Of a DNA stretch of 62,353 nt, positions 51,508 to 61,695 are shown one piece after another. The translations under genes and the position numbers were made by a program. The stretch's first letter is position 1. Every line of letters starts with the position of its first letter. The notes under the pieces were generated by a model that saw only the letters and a list, made by a program, of their open reading frames with translations, had not been told where the DNA came from and did no database searches. The stretch comes from Deltaproteobacteria bacterium ADurb.Bin151 (GTDB lineage Bacteria > Desulfobacterota > Syntrophia > Syntrophales > Smithellaceae): the NCBI GenBank assembly GCA_002070455.1, contig MWDG01000011.1, positions 1 to 62,353 on the forward strand. Direction: 5' to 3'.

Positions 51508-52194
51508 TTAAAGTTTCAGCATGTCCTGATGCTCGCGAAGCCAGCGCCGATGTGCAAAGGAATCCGGCATTGCTTCTATCACTAACCGCCAGAATTTTGA
51601 AGAATGATTTTTCTGTCGGATGTGCATCAATTCATGGACAATGACATAGTCGATCACTTGCGGCGGCGCCATCATGAGCCGGAAACTGAAAGCCAGTGAA
51701 TTGTCTTGGGAACATGAACCCCAACGGCTCCGGGCCGACGTAATCCGGACACCCCGCGGCTGCAGATTCAGCTCCCTGCTGAAATGCTCCGCGCGGACGG
51801 GAATGTGCTCCTTTGCTTTCTGCTGATACCACAAAGCAAAATAATATTTTTTCATCTCCCTCTTGTCGGGGCAGTTGAGAACAAACCGGTCGACCCGGAA
51901 TGACACGCCAGTGTTTTCCAGGGGATCAAAAACGGCTTCCAGAGGATACAACCTGCCCAGATAATAAAATTCTTCTCCGGTCTCGTACGTTTTTTCCTGA
52001 GGCAGAACTATCTGCCGGGCCTGGCTGCGCAGGGTTCGATCAATCCATTTTCTTTTTTCTTCAACAAAGCGGTCTATTTCCGCAACTGGCGTAAAATAAG
52101 GTGCGTAAACTGTGATATCGGCATTGCTGCTAATTTGCAGAGAAAGGGTTTTTTTTCTCTTTCTGCTTCTTTTCAGTGAATATTTGATCTCCAT
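51508..52194 (-). CDS. YgjP-like (DUF45) zinc metallopeptidase-fold protein
   Basis: A 228-aa protein of the YgjP/WLM group. The metal site is VHELMHIRQKNHSSKFW: His 187, Glu 188, His 191 and His 197. The SARSRWGSCS motif and the RKRKKTLSLQI N-terminal strand are typical. Members often neighbour restriction or repair genes, and the target is not established. It is 31 bp upstream of the DUF2156 gene. Confidence 0.85.
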   Translation of the reverse strand: MEIKYSLKRSRKRKKTLSLQISSNADITVYAPYFTPVAEIDRFVEEKRKWIDRTLRSQARQIVLPQEKTYETGEEFYYLGRLYPLEAVFDPLENTGVSFRVDRFVLNCPDKREMKKYYFALWYQQKAKEHIPVRAEHFSRELNLQPRGVRITSARSRWGSCSQDNSLAFSFRLMMAPPQVIDYVIVHELMHIRQKNHSSKFWRLVIEAMPDSFAHRRWLREHQDMLKL

Positions 52195-52331
52195 AATCCG
52201 TAATCTTCATTTATCACATGATTGCCTCGAAAGCGAGACTGGAAAATGTTTTGAAACAGCGAACAGTGGCGTTTCTTTTTATTTGCAGGATTCTATGATA
52301 TGTTGTTTTAAATATTAACGGAAGGTCAGTT

Positions 52332-52676
52332 ATGGAAACAAAGAATATTCGTCCATGGGGTTACTACCAGGTTCTTTCGGATGAACCGGACCATAAAGTC
52401 AAAAGGATCGTTGTTGTGCCGGGCGGCAGTCTGAGCCTGCAGCGTCACAGCAGGCGTTCGGAACACTGGTATGCGGTAGCCGGAAAGGGGATGGCCACCA
52501 TCGACGGCAGGGATTACCCTCTTTCGAGCGGGCAGGCAATAGATATCACACAGGGAGCAATGCATCGTCTGGAAAACAATTCCACAAGTGATCTCGTTAT
52601 CATTGAAGTGCAAACGGGCACGTATTTTGGTGAAGACGATATTGAAAGGCTGGAGGACAAGTACGGCAGGGTATGA
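52332..52676 (+). CDS. Cupin, mannose-6-phosphate isomerase type II-like
   Basis: A 114-aa single-cupin protein. The RPWGYYQVL opening, QRHSRRSEHWYAVAGKGMATIDG metal-binding cupin 1 and GAMHRLENNS cupin 2 correspond to the C-terminal half of bifunctional ManC/AlgA enzymes. Alone, it may isomerise mannose-6-phosphate or another sugar phosphate. GGAAGG precedes the ATG. It is convergent with the sensor kinase gene. Confidence 0.82.
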   Translation: METKNIRPWGYYQVLSDEPDHKVKRIVVVPGGSLSLQRHSRRSEHWYAVAGKGMATIDGRDYPLSSGQAIDITQGAMHRLENNSTSDLVIIEVQTGTYFGEDDIERLEDKYGRV

Positions 52677-52692
52677 TATATTTATTTGAGTT

Positions 52693-55600
52693 CTATTTGG
52701 CCAGTTCATCCCGTATGGCTGTGCCGATCGTTTCCAGCACATAAGGTTTTTTGATATAGGGGCCTGCGCCCAGTTTCTGAGCTTCGCGAACGCGGTCCGT
52801 CTCGGAAAATCCGCTCACAATAACCGCCTTCTGCTTCGGATGGATTTCCAGAATTCTTCGATAGGTTTCAAAGCCGTCAATTCCCGGCGCCATGATCATA
52901 TCCAGAACAAGAATGTCGACTTTATTTCCTTTGAGGTACTCCACCGCTTTTTCCCCGCTGGAAACGGAATGCACCCTGTATCCTAATTTCTCAAGCAATG
53001 CGGAAGCGACATCACGTTGTTCGGCAATGTCATCCACCACCAGGACCGATTCTCCTTTTCCCCTGTATCGTTCCGTCTTCTCTTTTTGCCGCGCATTCAA
53101 TATTTCATCCCGGGTGGCCGGAAAATAAATCGTAAAAACGGTTCCCCCGCCATCGCGGGACTGTACGTCAATATATCCTTTGTGATCTTTTACCATACCC
53201 CAGACAATGGGCAGGCCCAGACCGGTCCCGCTTTTTCCCATTTTCTTGCTGGTATAAAACGGTTCAAATATCTTCTCTTTACGGTCGGCCGGGATTCCTG
53301 TTCCTGTGTCCGATACGGTCAGGACAACATAATCCCCTTCCCGAATCTCGTCATACCCGCTGACAGCCGCGTCCAGATAACGGTTCTCCGTATGGATCGT
53401 CACCTCCCCTCCTCCCGCAATCGCTTCTGCCGCGTTGGACACCAGGTTCATTAAAGCCTTCTCCAGATGAACAGGAGAACCGTTGATGTTTAAAAGATGA
53501 TCATCGCATTCCGACCTGAACGTTACCTGGTAATGCTGCTCTTTCAGTTTATCAAAGACGGGACTCTTGACAAAACCTGAAACAACATGGTTGAGATTGA
53601 CCACTTCGGTTGTCGTCACTCCTCTCCTTGCCAGAGTGAGGAGATCCTGAATGATCGCAGCGCCCTTTTCTGTGGACTTCATAATCTTTTCAGCATTGAC
53701 TCTTGCCCGGTGATCTTCGGAGATGTCCATCAACAGCAACTCCGAATACCCCGTAAGAACTCCCAAAACATTATTCAGATCATGAGCCACTTTGCCGGCC
53801 AACTGCCCGAGCACTTCCATTTTTTCCGCACGATTCAAACGGTCCTGCAGTTTTTGTTTTTCCTCTTCCACCCGCTTACGTTCGGTTTGGTCCTCCACAT
53901 GAACAATGATTAAATCCGGAGGAATAAATCCATAATGCAAAGACAAACTTTTACCGGGTGCAAAATGTTGAGAAATAACCTCACGTCTCCCCGGGGATTT
54001 CTGTTGGAAACATCGATTCAAGTCATCAATAGCCAGCGGATTACTTTCATACAGATTCAGGGCGCTCTTTCCTAATGTTTCAACCACTTTACCATCGGTA
54101 AGTCGAATCGCTGCGAGATTGCAGTCAATTAAAATGAAATCATTTTCCTTTTTTTGCCAGGTCAAGGTAGGGATAGGACTTTCCTGATACAGTTTCCTTA
54201 AATGTTCCTCACTCTTGCGAAGCGCTTCTTCAGTCCGTTTACGATCGGTAATATCATTGTACAAAATCTGAAATTGCGGAGTGCCGTTCCAAAGAATTTC
54301 CTTGCGGAACGCATGAATCTGGCGGATTTCTCCGTCTTTTCTGACAATGCTTATTTCATATTCGGAAGGCACCGGCCGCCCCTGCCGTCTTTTCTCACGC
54401 CGTGTCAAAAACTCTTTGCAACTTTCCGGTGTGTAGCGCATTTTTGTCGGCGTTTCCTGCAGTTCTGAGACGGTTTTATATCCATAGATATCCAGAAGTG
54501 CCCGATTGGCGTAAAGCGTATCGCCCTCCCCGGAAACGATGCGCGCCCCCAGTGGAGACTCATCAAGAGAACGGTGAAAATTCTCTTCGCTCTTTCGCTT
54601 TTCCTCCTCCACGCGTTTACCCTGGGTAATGTCGCGGATGGTCCCAAAAAATTCTACTTGGAAAATATCTTCACTTCGCCGCAAACCGGCAGTGATGAGA
54701 GTGTCAATGACCGTCCCGTCTTTTCGTCTCAACCGGACCGGGTATTCTTTGACATAACCGTCATTTTCAATCTGGACAAGAAACCGTGTACGCTCCTCCG
54801 GATCCACATATAAAGAAGAAATGGGAATTTTAAACAATTCCTCCCGGTTATCATAACCAAACAACTCGAGGGCGGCATCATTGAAATCGATCCATTTCCC
54901 CTCCTTGGATGTAATGAAGACACAATCCCGGGAGGTTGCAAAGAATTCACGGTATCGCCTCTCACTTTCCCGTAAGTCCTTCTCCGCCTGTTTGCGTGCT
55001 GTAATATCCCTGGACACGCCATGAAGAGCGGTTAATTCGCCCCGATCATTTCGAATCCCGGTTACAATCACGTCCAACCAGCGTGTAGAACCGTCTTTAT
55101 GATAATATTCCAATTCAATATTCAATACCCTCGCGGGATCTGCAGTCCCCTGTTTTTCGAGCGTAAGTTCCCGGCTCAGGGCATCTATAGCCTTGGACAT
55201 TGAATCGGGAGTCAGTTGTTGATGCAACAACTGATGAATCCGTTCTTCCGGTGTAAATCCCAGCACCTTCTGAATGGACGGGGTAATATAGGTCGTCCGA
55301 AGATTTGTGTCCGCTATCCATGCAATATCGGACATTCGGTCAGAAAGAAACCGACATTTGTCTTCGCTTTCGCGCAGATTATCTTCAACCTTCATAAGCC
55401 CGGTGATATCTGAAAAAAAACCCACATTACATTGCACACCGTCCAGCGTAACCACGGCATTGCTGATGTTCGCGTAAAATATAGAACCGTCTTTGCGAAG
55501 GCAGGGAATCTTTAGCGCCCACGTTTTTTCGCCGCGCTCCAAAGCATTAAACTCGTCAATCACATGCTCAAGCGAGTCTTTCGGGTGCACATCCTCAACG

Positions 55601-55824
55601 CTCAGCCGCAATATTTCTTCTTCCGTGTATCCAAACATTCTGCACAGGGCGGGATTGGCATAGTTGAATTTCTTCGTCCGCAGATCAGCCACGAGTATTC
55701 CTTCGGCAGCATGGGCGAAAAGTGCTTTATAGGTGGATTCCGATCGTTCCAGTTCCCTGATGTTTTGTTTCAGGGAGAGAATTTCTTCGATCAATTCCTG
55801 ATTTGTCCGATCATTTTTATTCAT
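52693..55824 (-). CDS. Multi-PAS hybrid histidine kinase with C-terminal receiver
   Basis: A 1043-aa cytosolic hybrid kinase. A short N-terminal coiled coil is followed by five PAS domains. Then come a dimerisation domain with phospho-His 681 (VAHDLNNVLG), a HATPase (SNAAEAIAGGG, DTGTGIPADRK, GLGLPIVWG), and a receiver in which the phospho-acceptor Asp is intact (VLDMIMAPGIDG) along with the late Lys (IKKPY). The ATG at 55824 begins MNKND; an upstream TTG start is less likely. No partner regulator is adjacent. The PAS array suggests sensing of a cytosolic redox or small-molecule cue. It probably belongs to the same group as the 29.8-kb kinase, whose receiver has lost the Asp. Confidence 0.92.
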   Translation of the reverse strand: MNKNDRTNQELIEEILSLKQNIRELERSESTYKALFAHAAEGILVADLRTKKFNYANPALCRMFGYTEEEILRLSVEDVHPKDSLEHVIDEFNALERGEKTWALKIPCLRKDGSIFYANISNAVVTLDGVQCNVGFFSDITGLMKVEDNLRESEDKCRFLSDRMSDIAWIADTNLRTTYITPSIQKVLGFTPEERIHQLLHQQLTPDSMSKAIDALSRELTLEKQGTADPARVLNIELEYYHKDGSTRWLDVIVTGIRNDRGELTALHGVSRDITARKQAEKDLRESERRYREFFATSRDCVFITSKEGKWIDFNDAALELFGYDNREELFKIPISSLYVDPEERTRFLVQIENDGYVKEYPVRLRRKDGTVIDTLITAGLRRSEDIFQVEFFGTIRDITQGKRVEEEKRKSEENFHRSLDESPLGARIVSGEGDTLYANRALLDIYGYKTVSELQETPTKMRYTPESCKEFLTRREKRRQGRPVPSEYEISIVRKDGEIRQIHAFRKEILWNGTPQFQILYNDITDRKRTEEALRKSEEHLRKLYQESPIPTLTWQKKENDFILIDCNLAAIRLTDGKVVETLGKSALNLYESNPLAIDDLNRCFQQKSPGRREVISQHFAPGKSLSLHYGFIPPDLIIVHVEDQTERKRVEEEKQKLQDRLNRAEKMEVLGQLAGKVAHDLNNVLGVLTGYSELLLMDISEDHRARVNAEKIMKSTEKGAAIIQDLLTLARRGVTTTEVVNLNHVVSGFVKSPVFDKLKEQHYQVTFRSECDDHLLNINGSPVHLEKALMNLVSNAAEAIAGGGEVTIHTENRYLDAAVSGYDEIREGDYVVLTVSDTGTGIPADRKEKIFEPFYTSKKMGKSGTGLGLPIVWGMVKDHKGYIDVQSRDGGGTVFTIYFPATRDEILNARQKEKTERYRGKGESVLVVDDIAEQRDVASALLEKLGYRVHSVSSGEKAVEYLKGNKVDILVLDMIMAPGIDGFETYRRILEIHPKQKAVIVSGFSETDRVREAQKLGAGPYIKKPYVLETIGTAIRDELAK

Positions 55825-55966
55825 TTGATCTGCCTGTGAATACAATTTGCTGCATTTAGTAGCAAATATTCTTTTATAATTCAATAACTTAATTTACAGG
55901 CAATTTGTTTTGCGACAACTACGCTTTCATTCCAGATAAAAAAGGTCTGCGCCTTGCGCTTGGTCA

Positions 55967-58591
55967 TCATTGAAACCGGATATCAAATTCGCCTTTTTTT
56001 ACATCCAGAAACACATCCGCAGGCCCTTTCTCTTCCCCCACACGCGAGAGAATTTCTCCGGCCAAAAGCGGAAAGAGGGTCCCCCGCATGATATGATCAA
56101 TGTTTCTGGCGCCGGTCTCCACTTCCCTGCAGCGGCCGGCAATCTGACTGACAACATCCGGGCTATAGCAAAGCTTCATTTTCCCGGTTTCAGCCAACCG
56201 CGTTTCCAGTTGGACGAGTTTGAGCCTCACAACCTCTTCCATAAAATCCGGATCAAGCGTCACATAGGGCACGATGGTCATCCGGGCCAGAAGCGCAGGT
56301 TTAAAATAGATGGAGAGTATTGGACGTATAGCCTCGGTCACTTTATTCATGGCCGGTTTTTCCGTATCATTCCACATGCCGGCAATGACATCCGATGCCA
56401 GGTTGCTGGTTAAAAAAATGATTGTGTTTTTAAAATCAATGTCACGTCCCTCTCCGTCAGAAAGCATGCCTTTGTCAAACACCTGATAAAAAAGATTGAT
56501 GACATCATGATGCGCTTTTTCCACTTCATCGATCAGCACAACGGAATAGGGACGCTGCCGCACGGCTTCGGTCAATATGCCGCCTTCCCCGTAACCGACA
56601 TAACCGGGAGGAGAACCGATCAAACGGCTGACGGTATGGCTTTCCTGAAACTCACTCATGTTAATGGTTGTGAGAAAACGCTTTCCCCCGAAAAGAAGAT
56701 CAGCCAGGGCCAGGCCGGTTTCGGTTTTGCCAACCCCGCTGGGACCGACCAGCAGAAAAATGCCAATGGGCTGGCAGGGATCGGAAAGACCGGCCCGGGA
56801 TGCCCTGATGGTCCTGCAGATAACGTGAAGTGCCTCATCCTGTCCTTTTATTCGCTCCTTCAGACGATCTTCCAGGTTGAGAATATTCCGGGCCTGATCG
56901 CGCATCAGCCTGCCGAGCGGAATACCCGTCCAGTCGGAAACCACTTTGGCCACCACGTCGGGATCGACATCCACCCGTATCAAAGGCGACTGCCCCTGAA
57001 TGGCATCAAGTTCATTCATCGCTTCTGCAAGCGCTTGCTGCAGCCCTGAGACGACCTGCCCATCCATACCATCGTTTAACGCATCGCAAAGTTTCTTTCG
57101 GACATCCTGCAGTTTTCCGACAGCTTCTGATTCCGTCTGCCAGCGTTCGTTAAGCTTTTCCAGCCGTTGCGAAAGCGATTTCAATGATTCTTTAATCTGC
57201 GCGGGCCTGTCTTCATTAATTGCCAGACCATGTATCCGGTCGCGCTCCAGTGCATTTTTCTCACGCTTTAACGCACTAATCGACCGTTCAAGGTCTTCGA
57301 TCACATCCGGTTTTGCCGTAAGCAGAATTTTCACACGCGCAGCGCTGGTGTCCAGAAGATCAACGGCCTTGTCCGGCAGCCGCCGTCCCGAAATGTAGCG
57401 TCCGGCCAGTTCAGCCGCCGCAAAAATGGCATCTTCCCGTACAGTCACACAATGGGCCGCTTCGTATTTTTCCTTGAGACCGCGCAGAATAAGAACGGTT
57501 GTTGCCACATCCGGTTCGTCAAGCTTGACCGGCTGGAAACGCCTTGCCAGCGCCGCGTCTTTTTCAAAATACTTTTTATATTCCGCCCAGGTGGTGGCGG
57601 CAATGGTACGCAGTTCCCCCCGGGCCAGCACGGGTTTCAGCAGATTGGCAGCATCGCCGCCTCCGGCCTGATTGCCTGCTCCGATAAGCGTATGTGCTTC
57701 ATCGATAAAAAGGATCATTGGCACAGGTGAGGATTTGATTTCGTTTATAACGGATTTCAGCCGGTTTTCAAACTCGCCTTTTACGCCCGCTCCGGCCTGC
57801 AGAAGCCCCATGTCCAGCCCCAGAAGCGCTACGTCTTTCAAAAGCTGCGGCACATCTCCCTCCACAATGCGCAGGGCCAGACCTTCTACAACAGCCGTTT
57901 TACCGACACCGGCTTCTCCAACTATGATAGGATTGTTTTTGCGTCGTCTGGCCAGAATATCAATCATCTGCAGAATTTCCCGATCGCGGCCGAAAACCGG
58001 ATCAATTTTCCCCGCCCGGGCACTGGCGGTGAAGTCGGTGCAGAAGCGGCTGATGGCGGTTGTTCCCGCGGGCAATGGACTCTCCTGGACAGACGTTTCC
58101 TCCTGTAAAACATGCTCCATGGAAGACCGGCAGACCGTGGCATATTGTGCGTGCAGGGCATCCCGGCTGACGGTTTTGAGCGTGTTGACATACTGCCCTT
58201 CGGCAAGACGGTATAGCTTGTTGATCAGGGCAGACAGCATTGCGCCGGAACGGATCACGTTTTCCCGGAAATTAATGGAAGAAACAAGCCAGGCTTCCTT
58301 CAGCCATTCGATCAAAAGAGGGGAAAAAACCGGCCTTCCGGAGTTACCGGTGGTGAGGGCATCAATATCCCGGTTGATGGCAAATTCGAGTGCAGTGACA
58401 TCCACATCCGCCTGCCTGAGCAGGAGCGTCATATCCGATTGCGGTTCTTCCAGCAACCTGCTTAAATAATGCTCGACAGTGACTTCATAGTGAGTGCGGG
58501 AAACACAAAATCCCGCCGCTCCTTCCAGGGCGCCGGTGCAAAAGGCGTTCATTTTTCCCAGCAAAGACCTGACATCGATGTTCATCATCAT
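55967..58591 (-). CDS. tssH: Type VI secretion system AAA+ ATPase TssH (ClpV)
   Basis: An 874-aa ClpB-like ATPase that disassembles contracted T6SS sheaths. It has a degenerate N domain (about 1-160), Walker A GEAGVGKT (225-232) and Walker B ILFIDEAH in the first AAA domain, a middle coiled coil (about 410-530), and a second AAA domain with GPSGVGKTETG, VVLIDEVEKA and SRLIGSPPGYVGYGEGG. The N-terminal region matches ClpV rather than ClpB, and the neighbouring tssG, tssF and tssE confirm the role. Three consecutive ATG codons give slightly different starts. Confidence 0.95.
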   Translation of the reverse strand: MMMNIDVRSLLGKMNAFCTGALEGAAGFCVSRTHYEVTVEHYLSRLLEEPQSDMTLLLRQADVDVTALEFAINRDIDALTTGNSGRPVFSPLLIEWLKEAWLVSSINFRENVIRSGAMLSALINKLYRLAEGQYVNTLKTVSRDALHAQYATVCRSSMEHVLQEETSVQESPLPAGTTAISRFCTDFTASARAGKIDPVFGRDREILQMIDILARRRKNNPIIVGEAGVGKTAVVEGLALRIVEGDVPQLLKDVALLGLDMGLLQAGAGVKGEFENRLKSVINEIKSSPVPMILFIDEAHTLIGAGNQAGGGDAANLLKPVLARGELRTIAATTWAEYKKYFEKDAALARRFQPVKLDEPDVATTVLILRGLKEKYEAAHCVTVREDAIFAAAELAGRYISGRRLPDKAVDLLDTSAARVKILLTAKPDVIEDLERSISALKREKNALERDRIHGLAINEDRPAQIKESLKSLSQRLEKLNERWQTESEAVGKLQDVRKKLCDALNDGMDGQVVSGLQQALAEAMNELDAIQGQSPLIRVDVDPDVVAKVVSDWTGIPLGRLMRDQARNILNLEDRLKERIKGQDEALHVICRTIRASRAGLSDPCQPIGIFLLVGPSGVGKTETGLALADLLFGGKRFLTTINMSEFQESHTVSRLIGSPPGYVGYGEGGILTEAVRQRPYSVVLIDEVEKAHHDVINLFYQVFDKGMLSDGEGRDIDFKNTIIFLTSNLASDVIAGMWNDTEKPAMNKVTEAIRPILSIYFKPALLARMTIVPYVTLDPDFMEEVVRLKLVQLETRLAETGKMKLCYSPDVVSQIAGRCREVETGARNIDHIMRGTLFPLLAGEILSRVGEEKGPADVFLDVKKGEFDIRFQ

Positions 58592-58932
58592 TCATTGGAC
58601 CCTTTCTATCGTATTCTTCAGGAAATTAAATGATTGTCATTGCCCCGTCCTCCCCCTAACCCCCTCAGACTGTGTCGTTATGTCATTGCGAAAGAGCAAC
58701 AGCGACTGAAGCAATCTCCTAAGTAGCCGAATACACGAGATTGCCACGACGCCTGAGAGGCGTCTCGCAATGACCATTCTGCATTGTGACACAGTCTCCC
58801 CTCCAAAGGGGGACATGCAAGGATGTCCTCCGCTGGCGGAGGTGGCGTGAAACGCCGGAGGTGGTGCCCTCCCCTAACGCCCCGAGACTGTGCCGCAATG
58901 TCATTGGAGGGAATACAGCGACCGAAGCAATC
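58592..58932. repeat. 341-bp repeat-filled gap between tssG and tssH
   Basis: No gene is evident. At 58682-58774 there is a compound palindrome: GTCATTGCG (58682-58690) pairs with CGCAATGAC (58766-58774), and inside it GCAATCTC (58711-58718) pairs with GAGATTGC (58737-58744). The block CCCCCTAACCCCCTCAGACT, then GTG, recurs from about 58868 as CCCCTAACGCCCCGAGACTG, followed by a second, truncated half-element ending in GCAATCTC at 58927-58934. Between them, 58824-58866 matches the repeat at 17718-17761 in reverse. I recall the GTCATTGCGA/GCAATCTC type as a widespread intergenic repeat in environmental bacteria. It separates tssH from the other tss genes. Confidence 0.75.
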
Positions 58933-59958
58933 TCATATCTGACACCCAAAGGGGAAAACCGCGTGGACTTCGCCGATTTTTTCACATGAAAAAATCCAGG
59001 TATCCATCCCCAGCCGGCTTGCCGTCTCCGCGCCCAGGCGAACACAGGATGCTTCTCCCTCCTGCAAAATCAATTCCAGGTCGTATTCCAGCGGATCCAA
59101 AAGATAAAAACGGGTCAGGAGAGAGAGGCGTTTATTTTCTTCGCTTCCCGGCAGCAGTTTCTGAAAAAGTGTAAAATTCACAGGCCCCAAACGCAGGCGG
59201 AATTTCCCGGTATGATCCCTGATTTGCTCGCCGATGACCCTGTCTATGCCCAGCCTGCTTCCCGTTTTTCCCAGCAGCAAACGCTGCGACAGCGGAATTT
59301 TTACATGGCGCCCGACACACTGCACGACTTTCACCGAAGTATAATTAAAAGCATCACCAAGCATCGTTTCCAGCCCCCGGGCGCTGCGGGGATGCTGGCT
59401 TAATATCCCGCTGTAGCGTATCATGGAATAAGCGTACGGCATGTCCCGGCGATGCCTGAGCTCTCCCAGCCCGATCAGGCAGTAAAGCTTATTGAGGATC
59501 TCCGGATTGTGTTCTTCACAGACACGGAAAAACAGGCGGTACTTCATTAAGCAGCGGAAGAAAAGCGTGAAAATCCTGTGATTAAAAATATCCAGAAAAT
59601 CACGGACAGCGGATTCTTCATCTGCTTCCTGCTGGATCAGATCCTCCGTGTAGAATGTCGGCAGGGGCGACGCCGGCCCGTAAAGTCCGAGAAAACCGGC
59701 ATTGACCAGGAACCCCGAAGATTCTCCCTTTGCTCTTTGAATGGACATGACATCCGAAGCGGGAAAACTCAAATTGTTTTGGGGACTGATCCGCAGGCTT
59801 TGCGCTTGCCGGGCAAACGTCCGCGGATCTTTGACGCTTTCCGGAACATGGCCCAGAAGGCGCATCAGCCTCATCACCTGAATAAAAGAAAAACGCCGGC
59901 CCTTTTCCAATAGTCCGGTTTCTATATCAAAGGTTGACAACCCAGCCTGGCCGGCCAT
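58933..59958 (-). CDS. tssG: Type VI secretion baseplate protein TssG
   Basis: A 341-aa TssG, a wedge subunit of the T6SS baseplate that pairs with TssF. Family marks are the RMLRLLGH-like MRLMRLLGHVPE, LRISPQNNLSFPASDV, NAGFLGLYGPASPLPTFYTE, and FNHRIFTLFFRC stretches in order. It overlaps the tssF 3' end by 37 bp. The last codons and the stop (58933-58935) fall in or next to a repeat sequence, so the C-terminal tail (HAVFPFGCQI) is probably not native. The core of the protein seems intact. Confidence 0.93.
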   Translation of the reverse strand: MAGQAGLSTFDIETGLLEKGRRFSFIQVMRLMRLLGHVPESVKDPRTFARQAQSLRISPQNNLSFPASDVMSIQRAKGESSGFLVNAGFLGLYGPASPLPTFYTEDLIQQEADEESAVRDFLDIFNHRIFTLFFRCLMKYRLFFRVCEEHNPEILNKLYCLIGLGELRHRRDMPYAYSMIRYSGILSQHPRSARGLETMLGDAFNYTSVKVVQCVGRHVKIPLSQRLLLGKTGSRLGIDRVIGEQIRDHTGKFRLRLGPVNFTLFQKLLPGSEENKRLSLLTRFYLLDPLEYDLELILQEGEASCVRLGAETASRLGMDTWIFSCEKIGEVHAVFPFGCQI

Positions 59959-61655
59959 AAATACTGTTCTCCTCTTAATACTTCATCAATGGTCAGCCTG
60001 GTACAAGAATTAATGGAGGCGTATCCCCCCAAAAACTGATCCAGCACACAACCGAAAACGAACATGTCTCCCGCAGAGGCAAAATGATCCTCCCGCAGCT
60101 TCAGGGTAATGTCACGCCCGCGCAAAAGCATTCCGCGAAAAATCAAGTCGGCCGCTTTGTCGTTCAGGTGTTCTATGCCGTTTACCCGTTTTTTATTGGC
60201 CAGAAGAAGCGGCTGATTTTGAGATTCTGAAAAAGCATAGAGGTCAAGCAAAGCCCGAAAGTTATCTGTGCTTGCAAGAGACAGATAGTTCAGAGACAGG
60301 TGCGAGATCAGTCGCCATAAAAATTTGGAACCCACAGGCTGCACAGCAGCCGGGCTAACCGGTTTGATATTGCTAAACGTGACAAATTCGGGGCCGGCTC
60401 CGGTGGGAATGCAAATATCACCCACACGCAGATTTTCAGGCAACGAGCCATTGGTGCAGGTAAGTTCAATACTAAGCGTCTCGGTGGCAAGAACCTTGGC
60501 TGATTTCGGATAGGCCACCGCAAGATAAACATCGGTGGCCCCCTTTATCAGGGAAGGACGGTGCGTGATGCTGTAGACGGGCGCAGTTTGCGCGTCGGGA
60601 TTAAAATGATCAAACGGCTGATAGGATCTTTCTCCGGCTCCGGCCTGCACATATCCGGATACTTTATCAATGCAATAAACCTGGTAATGATCGGAATTGG
60701 CAGACGCCGGGCGCACATAGTACCACTCCTTTTGATGATCCACAAAAACCGGGTCCGCCTCATGAGGAAAGAGGTTAATAACGGGTGTGGCAAACAGTGC
60801 GAAAGAATTTGAAGTAACACGCGGCGGCGTCAATGGAAGATTCTTAAATTCAAAACAGATTTCAAACGTAGATCCGTTTCCCCGGTTTTGCCACTTTTCC
60901 CATCCGGTCAGGTCCAGGTACAAAAACTTTTCGGAGTAGTAAAAATACTCCTGAAGAATACGGTAACCGGGAAAAGAATGGGATGGATAAGGAAAAAGCG
61001 CCGCCTTTTCTGAAAAACCTGCATCTTTTAGGAAATTGCCGTGCAGGGCGATGGAATCTCCCGACTCCAGCGGTTTGAAAACGATTTTTTTCAGATGACG
61101 CATCAAAAGAAAATAAAGATTGGCGGCCCCCGGATAATCTCCGGCAAGAAAAAATCGCAGGGATTGAATCGGCCATTGCGACAATTCCAGGCCGTCAAGC
61201 GCCATCGACAGCCTGATTTGCGGCGCCTGACCGGATGGCTGCTCAAAAACTGCATCGGTAATGGAAATGGGATGAACATCCACATCGAAACAGGTCTTGA
61301 AAAAACAGGCAGTCCCCTCAACCGGTATGGAGGCCAGCCGGGTTCCCGCCGGAATGCTTACAGGCTGCTTCATGGTGGGTTTTGGCCTGAAGGCAACGGC
61401 AGAGGTTGACGGAATGGGCCTGAGATAATGGGGCCAGAGCAGGCGAATCAGGTCCTGGATGATTTCCGGAAATTCGTCGTCCAGTTTCCGGCGCAAGAGG
61501 GCTGTTTGAAAGGATACGCCCTCCAGCAGCCGCTCCACATCGGGATCAGCAGTCTGTCCGCCGAGCATCGGCGCCAACGCCGGGTATGCCCTGGCAAATG
61601 CACCCCCCAATTCCCTGAGCTGATCCATTTCCTGTTGGTAATATCGTTTGAGCAT
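59922..61655 (-). CDS. tssF: Type VI secretion baseplate protein TssF
   Basis: A 577-aa TssF, with the standard opening MLKRYYQQEMDQLRELGG, then FARAYPALAPMLGG and DVERLLEGVSFQTALLRRKL. The RLLWPHYLRPIPS segment is also typical. TssF and TssG together form the wedge of the T6SS baseplate. It starts 40 bp after tssE. The order E-F-G-H on one strand is the usual one for T6SS loci. Confidence 0.95.
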   Translation of the reverse strand: MLKRYYQQEMDQLRELGGAFARAYPALAPMLGGQTADPDVERLLEGVSFQTALLRRKLDDEFPEIIQDLIRLLWPHYLRPIPSTSAVAFRPKPTMKQPVSIPAGTRLASIPVEGTACFFKTCFDVDVHPISITDAVFEQPSGQAPQIRLSMALDGLELSQWPIQSLRFFLAGDYPGAANLYFLLMRHLKKIVFKPLESGDSIALHGNFLKDAGFSEKAALFPYPSHSFPGYRILQEYFYYSEKFLYLDLTGWEKWQNRGNGSTFEICFEFKNLPLTPPRVTSNSFALFATPVINLFPHEADPVFVDHQKEWYYVRPASANSDHYQVYCIDKVSGYVQAGAGERSYQPFDHFNPDAQTAPVYSITHRPSLIKGATDVYLAVAYPKSAKVLATETLSIELTCTNGSLPENLRVGDICIPTGAGPEFVTFSNIKPVSPAAVQPVGSKFLWRLISHLSLNYLSLASTDNFRALLDLYAFSESQNQPLLLANKKRVNGIEHLNDKAADLIFRGMLLRGRDITLKLREDHFASAGDMFVFGCVLDQFLGGYASINSCTRLTIDEVLRGEQYLWPARLGCQPLI

Positions 61656-61695
61656 AGGGTGCCTTAAACCTCAAAGTTACTCTCTGCAGATGTTA

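Noticed and set aside
52693..55824. Loss of receiver Asp in the second hybrid kinase
   Set aside because: The receiver reads VLDMIM, so the Asp is intact; only the first kinase has the change.
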